Assembly (NCBI GenBank): GCA_026936325.1
Contig: JAPTHN010000015.1
Span: 18,536,124 to 18,600,123, forward strand
Direction: 5' to 3'
Origin: Platynereis dumerilii
Lineage: Eukaryota; Annelida; Polychaeta; Phyllodocida; Nereididae
Length of the DNA: 64,000 bases
The position numbers were made by a program, and so were the translations under genes. Of the stretch, positions 10,636 to 23,851 are shown one piece after another (positions within the stretch are counted from its first letter, which is position 1; every line of letters begins with the position of its first letter). The notes under the pieces are model-generated. The model worked only from the letters and a program-made list of their open reading frames with translations, did not search any database and was not told the origin of the DNA.

Positions 10636-11384
10636 TGACCAGAGATGATATATAGTTGACCTCAAGTTAGATTCATTGTTTCCTTCACTCAGATTTTGTG
10701 ATGGAAAATGCTTCAAATCAACATAAATATAATCAACATAATTGCTGCAAGTGCAGCCCTGTGGCCAGATATGTATGTGTCTTATAATACAGTTCTTGTT
10801 CTGATTATGCTTTTTTGCCATTCGGCAAAAACATGCGTGATTCCTTGTATTTCAATTATTGTCATTACATACTTTTCTGAAATGAATTGAAGACTGCCTG
10901 GTCGGCCATACTCCAGATTTTCTATTTAACCTGTTGTTAACCATATATTTGTGCTACAGGGCTGTCAACTCTCTTTGTCCTTTTGTGTGTAAGTGTTTTG
11001 TGCCATGAAACTAAGGAAAAGCAATTATACATATATATATAGGTTGCAACTGAATAAAAGTCACACTTGTATTACATTGCTACAAATCAACTCTACCAGT
11101 GCATATTTCTCCTGAGAAAGCTAAAAACATATTTTATTGTATTTCAGTAATGTCCAAGGTCTCCTCACATCTACAGACTGTTTGGAATTAAACATACAAC
11201 TTTTCTGATTTTTGTTTCCATAGTTTTTCTGGTCGGGGAAAATTAGTTCATAGAGTGTTTGTCATTCCAAATTTGCATCCAAGGACAATCCAACATATTT
11301 GAAAACCAATAGGAAACTTATCTTTCTTTAATTTTTTATGCCATTTATGACATTATGTTGAAATTTTTTAAAGATTGCTGCGTG

Positions 11385-11690
11385 TTTTAAGTAGGTCGCA
11401 CCCTCATTAATATGCATCGCTGGGAGATGGTGGCGTCATGACGTTGTAAGATGACCTTCAAGACATTCAAGACATCTGCCAGGATGTTTGTATTATGTCT
11501 GCAGCAGTTGGTTGTCATACGAAACAGCCTTGTGCGGAAACTCAGGCCCTGCTCATCCTCAGGAGACACAAGTTGGTTAAAGTCTCAAGGTCTATGAAGC
11601 ACGCCAATTTTCCATTGCAAGTCCACACAATCTGGACCTCTCGTTATCCTATCGCAAGGTCTCAAGTTACACATATATTCTGAAGTGTGA
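11385..11690 (+). repeat. Conserved core of the large unit, copy 1
   Basis: The ~300 bp stretch runs from CTCATTAATATGCA through CGTCATGACGTTGT, GACCTTCAAGACATTC, GTTGGTTAAAGTCTCAAGG and GAAGCACGCCAATTTTCC to TACACATATATTCTGAA. It recurs in eight places in the window and is visibly better conserved than the rest of the unit. It contains TGACG half-sites and an ATTAATATGCA octamer-like motif. Function unknown. Confidence 0.85.
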
Positions 11691-12236
11691 ATGTTTTATG
11701 ATGGGAGTCATATAATACAATTCTTTGAATCCATCCTGTTCTGTTATATCCTACTTCTTAGATTAAAAAAAATGTCTCGTAGCTCATGAGTCAATCTCTT
11801 ACAAGAAAAAAATTAAACGACCAAATGCGTAATCAACTGTCAAGTAGTATTAAAACAAAATTGTGATGGGATGACTTGTTAGAGCCACAGGGATATAGGT
11901 GATTGTTTTTTATACAAAGCAGGCAACATGCATATATTCACTTGAGTTTCTTTCAACAAATATATCTTTAAATCCTTCCCACCCTTTAGCCATATCAATA
12001 GGATCATTTCTTTGTACCTTTTTAAAAATAAAATTTATTTCTACAATTCTTGAAAATTTGCCTCATTATCCATTGAAGGTATTCACAGATGTAGGGCAGT
12101 TCAGTTCAAATAAAAAGTATAAGACATTGCTTCTTGCATTGGTCACTTGCAAGCCAAATGGTCTTGGTATCATTGAGCATATGGATGTATGACAGGGCAA
12201 AATAGGACCACCTTGCTGTACTTACTTCTTGCTAAG

Positions 12237-12479
12237 ATGGTGCATGAGAATTCCTCATATCTTTTAGCAGAAGGTGCTGCCTCTATCTGTCTAAATTTCG
12301 CCTTTCTCACAGCTCAGCCAGAGAGCTGTGTCAATACCGATTTTATTAGAGTTTGCCATATAACATCGCATGGTGATGAACCTTATGGAAGGCAAAAGGT
12401 GGCTCCCTGCACCATAACAACTTATCTGACGATTGAAGTGCATGAACAGCTCTGTAAAAGTTGCTGTTGTTTCATATGA
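12237..12479 (+). other. Recurrent open frame of the unit, copy 1
   Basis: The frame opens MVHENSSYLLAEGAASICL and stays open to GDEPYG, as in the six other places where this part of the unit is present; here it runs on to 12479 through a small local change. No signal peptide, membrane segment or known domain is seen. Comparison with copy 2 (17995) shows about as many or more amino-acid-changing as silent differences, which argues against strong protein-level selection. Confidence 0.3.
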
Positions 12480-14278
12480 AGTTGGGAAAGTGATCACTTG
12501 GTTGCGGGATCAATTTTAGCTCAGACTGGTGTCAGTCAGCTGTTTTAATTTTCTATCTGAATATGTCATCACACAGGTGCATAATATCAAGAAGCATAGA
12601 GGAAAATTTTTATATTTGTAGTTTCAGGCTCAAGTTCAAACAAAAACTTCATGAATGAAAGTTGATTTGTTTTGCCCAGCGCCAGCCTCAATTAGTGTAC
12701 CCAGAACATAAACTCAGGATGAATAGCCCGGATCATCCATAGTCCATCCATTCCTTCATTGTGGTGTTTAGAGATGTTGCATACATCAACTACGCAAGAA
12801 ACTTAAAACAAGATTTTTTCAAATTTACAACATCCATTAGTTATTAACTTTGATAATCAGTTGCATGTTAAGCAAGTTTCTGAAAAGTTTGCCGCAAAAG
12901 TTTTTTCAGTGATGCCAGCAGACTGTTGCATGGCAGATGGCTGTTGATATGTCCGCATAACTGAGTGGAATTCTAACTTGTTGTAGTTTAAATGTGCTGT
13001 TTAACTCATTGAGGACTATTTTCCTGAATTCAAATAAATCAGTGATCAGTAAATTGTTAAGGATCACCCAACCATAATTAGTTGATGATTAGCTGATGAA
13101 TGCTGCCTCTGTGTTATGAAATTAGCTTTGATACGATTCATTTCTTGTTATGCCAAATAGCTGTGGATAGAAAAAGTGGGTTGATGGGACAATGAGATTG
13201 TTTAACATAACATGGCATAACAGCCCTTAAGAGGAGAAAGGTTTCTCATTTAGTCAGTTTGTCTGCCCCAGTCGATAACAATGGGGTATTAACCATCACA
13301 AATGTGTAGAATTGGGAAGGGGTGACAGTTATGGCCAGCTATTGAGCCCGATTGTTATTACTGTACATTGCTTGCTATCCAGTTTGCTCCACAATGCTCA
13401 ACAATGCCACTTAATCTGCTCCAGTTAGTTGATTTGCTCAGGTTGACTACACATCCTGTGAAGACCATTGCCTCCCATCATAAATGGTTGATCAAACACA
13501 TCTGTTTCACTGACTGATTCTATTGTTCTCATGTCAGTATCAATGGTTGTGACTCTTGATTCTATTGTTATAATGCTCCTCCTATTGTTGTGATACTGGT
13601 ATCTTCATGGTGATATTGTTGCATTTATTGGTTCTGTTGCTCATATCACATTTCCAATGGCAAAGACCATCATCATTACATTTCGCATCGATGTGGTTTG
13701 GATGACATTTGTTTGAAAGGTCTGTAGTAATAGCTGTATGTCTGGATAACATTTTGTTCAATTACTGCAATTTTCTAAATAACAAGCAATATGATTGCAC
13801 TGCCAAAGTAAATTTAAAACAAGTAATTCAGTTTTTTTGTAGAAATTACATAATTTTTAACTTACTGCCTAGAGGATATTTCTTTCCATGAAAACCCAAA
13901 GCAAAACTTGTGGCAAAGCCCAGCAAATGGAAGAGGAAGAGGTATAGAAACTAACAAAGTTATTAAGTTATCAGCCAGTACTTTAAACATTGCATGGTTT
14001 TACATCTGCTAGTGAATTAGAAAGCATCGATTGTTGGGTGCTTGCTGTCGATTGGATAGCTCTGGAGTTAGCGCCCAACAATCGCCTTAATAATTTCCAC
14101 CAGGAAGGAGCTAATGACAACAACAATGGGCGATAATGGACTTGACACATGTACACCTGCCTTTCCGAGCTCTACTGGTCACCATGACAATGAGGCTGAC
14201 CTCATATGTTTCAGCTTCACTTTCGGACATTCAAATGGACTACTTCCAGCTGCTAGGGTGTTGGTATGGTAAAGCTCC

Positions 14279-14976
14279 TTGGCACAATCAAAGGAAAATT
14301 ACCAAACATACGCCAGTATAACCAGAGGGCCTGATAAAAAGATTGACAAGTTAACACCAAATAGACAAGCTGAAAACAGAAAAAATAACCTGATATTTAC
14401 TATCCCAAAAACAGAAGAAAATGGCAGAAAGAAAATAGAAGAAGTACTCAAATCACAATTTCACTGTATGCTGTCAATAAATGATATCAAAAAAATTACA
14501 AGGAATGAACAGCAAAATATCAACACAGAAAAATATTTAGTAAATTTTACTTCAAGCCAGGAGGCCAAAACAATAATTAATCAAAGGATTAAGGCTTTCA
14601 GAAACACCAATAGCAAGATGTATGTAGCAGAAGACTTGACAAGGAGGCAAGCTTAATTTTCTTCAAGACGAGAAACATGAGAAAAAAAAAATGATTCAAG
14701 CAACATGGAGTAAAGATGGTAAAATATGAAAAGAAACCAAGAATTATAAGGGACATAGATGATGTATTTCTAAGGGAAGAGTCAACAAAGGAAAACAACA
14801 ATATGGTAGAAAAACACAATGTGGCAGAAAAATCAACAAATCAAACAGAAGTTGTCAGAGGCAGCAACAAAACTGATTCTTATACGGATAATGAATTGAA
14901 AGAATTATTAATAAATGTCATAACTGAATGGCTACACTGTAACTGCACATATAAAGACTTCTTAGTTAAAATATAA
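14279..14976 (+). pseudogene. Broken LINE ORF1-like gene
   Basis: Two overlapping frames (14279-14656 and 14716-14976) together resemble one ORF1 protein. The first holds RKNNLIFTIPKTEENG..., the RRM beta-strand-like YLVNFTSSQEAKTIINQRI and YVAEDLTRRQA. The second picks up after ATWSKDGK with VKYEKKPRIIRDIDDVF. A short frame disruption lies near 14650-14715. The known role of such proteins is binding element RNA as a chaperone. The assignment rests on motif layout only. Confidence 0.5.
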
Positions 14977-15255
14977 CAAAGAAATTTAAAATCACCAAAT
15001 GACTCATAAATTCCGTTCTAAATTTCAGTTACATTTACATTGCAATGTCAATTTAATTTTTTTTTCTTATTTTTACTCACTCTTCCTCTAAATTTTCGTC
15101 CTATCAAAAATGATATAGTTAGTATTTCAAATATTCCTTAGACAAAGGTGACCCCTTTACAGTGGCAACAATTTGCCTTTACCGGTCTCCCAGCTGAAAA
15201 CATGTCTTTTTATTTTTGTTCTATGTTACATTTTCTGTATTTTTCTTTTTTACAA
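14280..15255 (+). mobile_element. LINE fragment with an ORF1-like region
   Basis: About 970 bp interrupt the unit here; copy 2 (20470-20590) is continuous across the site. The left part encodes an RRM-like nucleic-acid-binding ORF1 segment, and the right part is AT-rich non-coding. No RT is present, so this is an internal fragment or a remnant. Clade not assigned; the DLTRRQA...ATWSKDGK layout resembles ORF1 proteins of L1/Tx1-like elements. Confidence 0.6.
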
Positions 15256-16670
15256 CTTCTTTTTGCAAACACCAAATTCCATATTGCTTGACAATACACA
15301 ACTCAAAATAGTTCTCAAGTAACTTGAAATAGTGAGTGATTCATGATATAGCAAGAAAAGACTCCTGTACATTCCCTTGTGCTTTTAAATTTGGTCAACT
15401 GCTGCTAAGCTTACCTGGTGTGTAAAAGCATTAGCCTCAAACTATTTTGGAAGGTTGTGCATCCGATGGCACACTTCTGAATCTAAAAATATATTGACCA
15501 AATATTCGGTCACAGCCTTTCGAAGGACATAATCATTTTAATTTCTTGAGTGGAATTTTTTTATCATCCTACCAGCCACACATTCAATTTGAAACTAGCA
15601 AGATTTAATTGGTGGCCAATGCAAATATTTTGTTGCATGCTGAGGTCCTGATTGTGCAGGTCACATTATTTCAAATACCATTTTCATGACATCCGACAAA
15701 ATGTAGATGAATGCTTAGAGACAAGTTTGCAAATATCCTTTGGTCATCATATACTTAAAGTTGTAGTTCATGTAAAGGCAGATATAGTAAAATGTATGAA
15801 GCCACTGAGAAACCAACCGAATATTGGTTCAAATGTCAACTTCAAGGAGTCAAGAGAAGCATTTATGTCTCACAATTTTCTGTCAGTGAAACATACTCAT
15901 AAAATGGTAAATAAGTGTGGGATAGATTCTGTATCTTGCAGGGATATGAATCATCAAAAGAATGTGTGTATAACTTGGCAAGTTGAGGGATGTGACATCA
16001 CTCAGGGCATCTATGTCGTCACTTGTACTTCCCTTAGTTGTAAATAAACCATAATTACCGCCCATGCTAATTATTACCGCCCATGCTATGCATAGGGCTG
16101 TAATGCTTCTGTCCCGAAATCCCATGAAGGGATGAAATTACCAGTGCTCAGGAGCAGATTGGTGTCTTTTGTTAACTACTCACATATTTCAACCTCCTGG
16201 AGTCGTGTATTTTTCTGAAATAGCTTGAAGAGTGAAGACTGCAGCTGGCCTCCCAGGTTTCAGATGTTTTATCTGACCAGTAACCAGTTGTGATCTGTAA
16301 ATGTACTACAAGGCTGTCAACTGTCTTTGTCGCTAGTTCCACAAAGCTAAGGCAAAGCTATTACACAATTGCAGAAAGCTACGCTCGTATTACATTGCAA
16401 TATATCAACTTTTCACATAATTTTGTGGATTGTTGTACTAACAAAAATGTATCTTATCACATTGTATCATCATTTAAACTGTAAATGCCGAACAGTGGAC
16501 AAGCTTGTGAAACCACAGATATTTTTTACAACAACTGCAGATCCATCAAACCATCTTGGATCATCGTGATGTTCTGGCCTCGCCTCATGACAGCCATTGT
16601 GGTAGGCCTTGGATAACATCTAACTCCATTGGACCAGCATTAATTAGACTATTTTTGGAACATCGGGCAC

Positions 16671-16908
16671 CATAGGCGTACCGGGCGCGCGACTTTTGGG
16701 GGGGGGGGGCGAGCAACATTTGCCCGAATTTAAAGATTTAAATTTGATACCATTTCAAATGAAATTGCCTGGAAATCATTAATTTTCAATAGTTTTTATT
16801 TAATGATCTGCCCGAATTTTTTAGCCATTTTGCCCGAATCTCACCGTTTCCCAAACTTTTGGGGGAGACAATCGCCCCACCTGCCCTCCCCCCTCCGGTA
16901 CGCCTATG
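16671..16908. mobile_element. hAT-type MITE, 238 bp, with 8-bp target duplication
   Basis: The terminal inverted repeats are CATAGGCGTACCGG (16671-16684) and CCGGTACGCCTATG (16895-16908). The 8-bp direct flanks TCGGGCAC (16663-16670 and 16909-16916) are an exact target-site duplication, the hallmark of hAT transposons. The paralogous sites at ~22772-22782 and ~38524-38535 (minus) read across without the element, confirming the ends. A G-run and a C-rich right end are part of it. No transposase is encoded; it is non-autonomous. Confidence 0.92.
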
Positions 16909-17149
16909 TCGGGCACCCCTGCAAGAAAAATATATAAAGCGGTGAGTTCATGTTTACTGCTTTTCACATGTTACGGAACCTGTTTCAAACACCGAACTGG
17001 AGATGATTGCTAGAAACAAGACATGTAATGCTATCATGCACAAGCATAAATCGGCTTGCGGTATTTAAAAATCCCAAGAAAATTTCTCTTTATAAGGTCA
17101 TATGCCATCTGTGGTATTATACAGGAATTTGTTAAAGATTGTTGTGTAT

Positions 17150-17470
17150 CTAAAGTATGTTGCAGTGACAATGCAGCCTCATTAATATGCAGTCGCTTGG
17201 AGACGTTTACAACATGACGTTGTCATGTGACCTTCAAGACATTCTAGAAGTCTGCTAGGGCGTTCACATTATGTCTACAGCAGTTAGTTGTCATACAAAA
17301 CGGCCTTGTATGGAACCTCTGGCCCTGTACAACCTCAGGAGAACACAAGTTGGTTAAAGTCTCAAGGTCTATGAAGCACGCCAATTTTCCAATGGAATTC
17401 AACACAATCTGGACCTCTCGTTATACTATCGCAAGGTCTCAGGCTACACATATATTCTGAAATGTGAAGG
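17150..17470 (+). repeat. Conserved core of the large unit, copy 2
   Basis: Same core as 11385-11690: CTCATTAATATGCAGTCGC, CATGACGTTGTCATGTGACC, GTCTACAGCAGTTAGTTG, GAAGCACGCCAATTTTCC and TACACATATATTCTGAA appear in the same order. Confidence 0.85.
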
Positions 17471-17994
17471 TTTTCTGATAGGAGTCATGTTGCACAATTC
17501 TTCGAATCTGTCCTGTTTTCCTAATTCTTATAAAGATGTCAAAAATGTCTCTTCGACCTGGTTGTAAGACACCTTTATAAGTCATATGTCATTTATCAAC
17601 TCAGAGCTTAAGAGTCAACCTCATACACATAAAACTGAAAACAATCAAATGCTTATTCAACTGTCAAGTAATATTATAACAAAATTATGAGCAACATCTA
17701 TACTTCACGATGTACATTCACTCAAGTTTCTCAAACATATGCATCTTTAAATCCTTAATACCTGTAGCCATATTGGTAGGACCATTTTGTTGTACCTTTC
17801 AAATAAAATGCATTTCTGCAAATCTTGAAGGTATCTATGCTACACATAGAAGTGTTTGATAGTCCTGTTCAAATATAAAGTATAAAACATTGCTTCTTGC
17901 TTTGGTCACTTGCAAGCCAAATGGTTGTGGTGTCATTGAGCATATGGATGTATGACAGGGAGACATAGGACCGCATGCAATACTTCTTGCTAAG

Positions 17995-18177
17995 ATGGTG
18001 CATGAGAATTCCTCATATCCTTTAGTAGAAGGTGCTGCCTCTATTTGTCTCAATTTCGTTTTCCTCACAGCTCAGTCGGAGAGCAGTGTCAATACGGACT
18101 TTATTAGAGTTAGCCATGTAACATCGCATGGTGATGAACCTTATGGAACCTTATGGAATAGTAGCAGTAGTCTGTAG
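17995..18177 (+). other. Recurrent open frame of the unit, copy 2
   Basis: Sixty codons opening MVHENSSYPLVEGAASICL and ending GTLWNSSSSL. It is aligned with the frames at 12237, 26019, 32785(-), 37526(-), 46837(-) and 56154(-). Family unknown; coding status unproven. Confidence 0.3.
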
Positions 18178-20175
18178 TTGAAGGCATAAGGTGGCTCCCT
18201 GCACCACACCAACTTATCTGGTGATTGAAGTGCCAGGAGGCATGAACAGCTCTGTAAAAGTTGCTGTTGCAGGACAATGAACATGAAGTTTTTATAACAC
18301 ACAAAATTGATGTAAATTGAGAGGGCCAAGGCAAAGAAAGTCCACATTGTTTTCTCCAATTGCTTTGATGCATGTTCAATTAAGGCTCAGACTGTGAGGA
18401 TCAACTATTATTAAAATTATTAAAAATTATTGGTTCCATCATCCTCCAATCCTAATACCTGAGTAACACTGAAGTCTCAGGTTCAAATTAAAGCCCTGCC
18501 GGAAAACAAGGTCACAATGGAAAGTTATCTTATTGTGTTCTCCTGTCTCAACCAATTACATAAATACAGAATGTTACACAGACGATTCATCGTACATGCA
18601 TAAACTTGCATTGTACCTCATATCCACATAATTTTAAAAATTAAAGATTTCCGCTAATTTACAACAGCTGTAACTTAATTACTTTCATGCTCAGTTGCAT
18701 GTCAACAAGTTTCTGAAAAGTTAGCAGCTAAAGATTTTTCAGTGATGCCATTAGACTGCTGCATGGCAGATGGCAGTCGAGATGTCTGCATAATTGAGGG
18801 GAATCCTAACTTTTTGTAATTTAAATGTGATGTTTAACTCGATGAGGACTATTGCCTGAATTGAAATTAATCAGTGATCAGTAAATTGTTAAGGATCACC
18901 CAACCATAATTAGTTGAAGATTAGTTGATGAATGGTGGTTCTGTTCGCTAGGAAATTAGCTTTGATGAGTTTGAATTGTTGCTGTTATGCCAAATAGCTG
19001 TGGATAGAAATTGTGATTGATGGCATAATGAGATTGATCAGCATAACACAGCATAACAGTTCTTAAGAGGAGAAAGTTAGTAATTTAGTCAGTTTGACTG
19101 CCCTGGTCAATAACAATGCGGTATTAACAATCACAAATTTGTAGAATTGGGAGGGGGTCACAGTTATGGCCAGCTATTGAGCGTATTGTTATTACTGTGC
19201 ATTGCTTGCTATCCAGTTTGCTCCACAATGCTTAACAATGCCACTTAATCTGCTCAAGTTAGTTGTTTTGCCCAGGTTGGCTACACATCCTGTGAAGCCT
19301 ATTTCTCCAATCATAAATGGTCCTGCTGCTGCTAACCATCCTTGCATAGCTCTGTATCAGTTGATAACAAATCTGTCTCACTCACTGATTCTATTGTTGT
19401 CATTTCAGTATCTATTGTTGCGACTCTGAAATCTATTCATGTGATGCAACTCCTATTGTTGTGATTCTGGTATCTTCATGGTGATATTGTTGTATTTATT
19501 GGTTCTGCAGCAGAGACCATCATCATTATATTTCACATGGATGTGGTTGGGATGACATTTGTTTGAAAGGTCTGTAGTAATAGCTGAATGTCTGGAAAAC
19601 ACTTCATTCAATTACTGCAATTTTAAAAATAACCAGCAATATGATTGCACTTACAAAGTAAGTTTAGAAGAAGTATTTAAACTTTTTTCAAAGGAATTAC
19701 AAAATCTTTAGCCTTTTGTCTTGAGGATATTTCTTTCTTTGAAAACTGAAAGCATTTGGTTTTTTCCTCGGGAAAATTTTAAGATATTTGAAATATTTTT
19801 ATCAGTCCAATTTGTGGAGAAACAGCACGACATATTCCATGAAAACAAAGCTTCAGGTATTGACTACATGTACTAATTTGTAGGATAGGATGCTGCCGGC
19901 TAAAGCAGCCTGCTTTTGTTGAGTGCATTTTACTGTAGGTGCTCTGTTTCACGTCCTCACTTCCACGCATTTTTCAAGCAACCCAGTGAAGTTTTGCCGA
20001 GTTTTGCGGGGTGCGGACTTGCCTCTACAGTATACTGTTGTCAGTCAGGGGATACTGATGTAATTTTGAAATAAGGTCAAACTTAACAACAGACTTAACC
20101 TGCAAACAAAACGTGAGGCAAAGCTCAACAAATTGAAGAGGAAGAGGTATAGAAACTAACCAAGTTTTTAAGTCA

Positions 20176-20427
20176 TCAGCAAGCATTTTTAACATGGAAT
20201 GGTTTTACATCTGCTAGTGAATTAGAAAGCATCGGTTGTTGGGTGGTTGCTGTCGATTGGATAGCTCTGGAGTTACTGCCCCAAAATTGCCTTAGTAATT
20301 TCCACCAGGAAGGAGCTAATGACAACAACAATGGGCGATTTACACATGTACACCTACCTTTCCGAGCTCTGCTGGTCACCATGACAATGTGGTTGACCTC
20401 ATACGTTTCAGCTTCACTTTCGGACAT
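20176..20427 (-). other. Second recurrent open frame (MSESEAETYEV...), + unit copy 2
   Basis: This minus-strand frame starts MSESEAETYEVNHIVMVTS and contains LAPSWWKLLRQFWG and AIQSTATTQQPML. The same frame is open at 35245-35547 (+) in a unit of opposite orientation, and is partly open at 54114 (+) and 58836 (-). Other copies are disrupted (43190). It has no recognised domain and is probably an incidental frame in a young repeat. Confidence 0.2.
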
Positions 20428-22984
20428 TCAGATGTACTACTTCAAGCTACCAGGGTGTTGGTATGGCGAAGCTTGCACGGAAAGTTGACTCCTTAGCAAC
20501 ATTTTAGCTACAGAACCCTCAAGATGTGTGCCTTAAGGTGCAATAAAGCCAAATCAATCTTGTTTATTCAAAGATCAAGAAAAAAACTTTTTTTGCAATC
20601 ACTAAATGCGATATTGCTTGCCAATACACAACTCTAAATAGTTCCCAAGTAACTTGAAATAGCGAGTGATTATTAGGCATATCAAGAAAAAGCTCTTTCA
20701 CATTCCCTTATGCATTGAAACTTAGTCAACCAGCTGCTGCTAAGCTTACTTGGTGTGTAAAAGCATTATCCTCAAACTATGTTACAAGGTTATGTATCAC
20801 GTCATGACACACCTCTGAATTCAAAAATACATGGACCAAATATTTGGCCACAGCCTTTCGAAGAACACAATCATTTTAATTTCTTGAGTAGAATGTTTTT
20901 ATAATCCGCCCAGCCACACATTCAATTTGAAACCAGAAAAATCCAATTGGTGGCCAATGCAGATATTTTGTTGCATGTCAAGGTCCTGGTAGAGCAAGTT
21001 GCATTGTTTGAAAATTATTTAAAACGATTCACAGGAAATCGATGAAAATGTAAGTGAACGCTTGAGGTTTGTCTAATATGATGGTCAGTGTATGCTTGAC
21101 AGAGACAAGTCTACAAATATCCTTTGGTCATCATTAAGTTGTACTTCGTGTTAAGGCAGATATGGTAAAATGTATTAAGCGACTGAGATACCAACGGAAT
21201 ATTGGTTCAAATGTCAGCTTCAAGTAAAGCATTTGTGTCTTTACAATTTCATGTCAGTGAAACATATTCATAATATGGTAAATAAGTAAGGGAGAGATTC
21301 TATATCTTGCAGTGATATGAATCATCCAATGAATGTGTGTACGACTTGGCAAGTACAGAGATGTGACATCACTCAGGGCATTTAGGTTATCACTTGTACT
21401 TTCCTCAGCTGTAACTAAACCATAATCCTGTTCAGTACCCGGCACTTGAGAATCATATTTCAGAGAAAGGGACATTGCAAACTACACAATCAGAAGATGT
21501 TATTACACCTTGGCATGCAACAAAGCACCTGCATTGGCCACTAATGAAATATGGTTGGTCTCAAGTTGGATTCATTGCTTCGTTCATTCAGATCTGGAGA
21601 TGGAAAGAAGCTTGAAAACATAATGAAAAGGATTGGTGCAGATCATGCGCTAGCAAACATAGTCGACAGATATGTCATCATGTGTTCCTTGCCCTGGTTG
21701 TGCATTTTGAATGATTACATTAGCCATTCACTTGAGCATGGATCAATGCTCAGATACATTTGGACTGTTTGAGGACTTTAATAATGTTGTTACAAATTGT
21801 GCCTTTTACATTGAAATGAATCCAGTATATAATTAATTCATTTTAAAGATTTGTGACCTCACTGGCAAATGGTGCGACTCATCCAATCATTTCTGCTGAT
21901 AACTTGGCCACTTTGGCCAGTATAGAACATGATCTCACAAGTATGGTGCCTTTGTTAATCAATCGTATATTTCACTCCATGGAGTCATATATTTTTCTGA
22001 AATGGCCTGATGACTACTGGGCGGCCATTTTTTAGATGTTCTGTCTGACCAGTTGTGAACAATATTTGTACTACAACTTGTGTACAAGCTGTCAACTGTC
22101 TTTGTCCTTCGCCATATAAGTGTTGGTGCAAATGAATAGTTTTTGTATTTATGCAAGGCTGGTTCTATGAAACAACTGCAAAAGGCTACACTTGTATTAC
22201 ATTGCTATGCATCAACTTTTCACCTAGCAAAGCATATTTTCTCTTGAGAAAACTAAAAACAATATTTTATAGAATTTCAGTAATATCCAAGGTCTCCTCA
22301 CACCTTCTGTTTGGAATAAAACATATCTCTTCTGATATTTGTTTCCATGGTTGTTCTGCCTGGGGAAATTTAGTTCATGGAGTGTTCATCATTCCAAACT
22401 TTCACCCAAGGCCAGACCAATTTTCTTCGACAGTTTGTTGTATAACTTTTTGATCCTTGTATGTTTATGATATATATGAACCATATCAAGTGCCTAATTT
22501 TTACATATTTTGGTGAATTGCTGTATATATATCATATCATTTCATCATATTTGGTCGCACATTACAGCAGATAAATATATCTAACTGTACATGCCAAACA
22601 TTAGACAAGCTTGTGAAACCCTAGATGTATTTCATGACAAATTAATGCAAACCCGTCAGACCATCTTTGATCATTGGAACGTTCTGGCCTCGACTCAAGT
22701 AAGCCATTGTTGGAGGCCTTGGAAAACATTAAAATTCATTTGACCAGCATTAATTAGACTATTTTGAACATCAGGCTGCCCTGCAAGAAAAAAAATACGA
22801 AGCAGTGAGCAAATGCTCATCACTTTCCACATGTTTGATACACCAAACTGGAGATGACTGCTAGAAACAAGACATGTCACGCCATCTTGCAAAACCATAA
22901 ATCAGCTTACGGTATTTAGAAATAATGACAAAACTTCTCTTAAATAAGATCATATTCCATTAGTGATATTATACAGGAATTATT

Positions 22985-23345
22985 AAAGATTTCTGTGTAT
23001 TTTAAGTAGGTTGCAGCGACAATGCAGCCTCATTAATATGCAGTCACTGGGAAACCATTGCGTCATGACGTCGTCAGGTGACCTTCAAGACATTCTAGCA
23101 GTCTGCTAGGGCGTTCACATTACGTCTACAGCAGTTGGTTGTCATATGAAATGGCCTTGTATGGAAATTCTGGCCCTGTGCAACCTCAGGAGACCACAAG
23201 TTGGTTAAAGTCTCAAGGTCTACGAAGCACGCCAATTTTCCATTGTACGTCCAAACAATCTGGACCTCTCGTTATGCTATCGCAAGGTCTCAGGTTACAC
23301 ATATATTCTCAAATGTGAAGGTTTTACGATGAGAGTCATATAAAA
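22985..23345 (+). repeat. Conserved core of the large unit, copy 3
   Basis: Same order of blocks as the other cores: CTCATTAATATGCAGTCAC, GCGTCATGACGTCGTCAGG (an almost palindromic CRE-like stretch), GACCTTCAAGACATTC, GAAGCACGCCAATTTTCC and ACACATATATTCTCAAATG. Confidence 0.85.
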
Positions 23346-23851
23346 ACAAGTCTTTGAAGCTGTCCTGTTCAGTCTTATCCTACTTCTTATAAAGATGTCA
23401 AAACTGTCTCTTTTACCTTGTTGAAAGAGACCATTATATATATCATAATAAACTTCACGATATGTATTCACCCATTTTTCTTACAATAGATGCATCTTTA
23501 AATCCTTAATACCCTAGGCTACATTGATCATTGAATGGATTGTACCGGCACACATATACAGATGTATAGCAGTACAGTCCAAATATGAAGTGTAAAACAT
23601 TGCTTCTTGCCTTGGTCATTTGCAAGCCAAATGGTTCTGGAGTCGGTGATATGGTTAATATGATGATGTCAAAGAGTATAGCGAGACCGTCGGAAATGCG
23701 AAGTCATTTTGAAGTGTTTCAATTATTAATATTTATTTAGCACAGCTCAAATTGTCACACTGAATTTTTGATAGATCGATAAAGAGATATTATAGAGACA
23801 ATAGGTCTCGGCACAAGCAAAAGAATGGATGTGTTTCAGGTGCTAGCAGTA

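Larger units (their letters stand above)
10160..15600 (+). repeat. ~5.8 kb repeat unit, + orientation, copy 1
   Basis: First recognisable member of the large unit family. Landmarks shared with the other + copies are CACAATCAGGAGATG (10177), the conserved core (11385-11690), the recurrent open frame (12237), the GTTAAGGATCACCCAACCA block (13058), the TGCTATCCAGTTTGCTCC block (13371) and the TTGTTGGGTGCTTGCTGTC block (14031). Core-to-core spacing to the next copy is ~5776 bp. It carries two LINE fragments (~10226-10635, ~14280-15255). Its 12600-12780 segment is shared with the - copy at ~46270-46430 and not with copies 2 or 3. No coding gene is recognised. Confidence 0.85.
15601..20950 (+). repeat. 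~5.8 kb repeat unit, + orientation, copy 2
   Basis: Second + copy, starting at GTGGCCAATGCAAATATTTTGTTGC (~15613), with the core at 17150-17470, the recurrent frame at 17995, the GGATCACCCAACCATAATTAG block (18892), the TGCTATCCAGTTTGCTCC block (19207) and the TTGTTGGGTGGTTGCTGTC block (20235). It carries the hAT-type MITE 16671-16908. It is the best near-uninterrupted reference copy in the window apart from that MITE. Confidence 0.85.
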
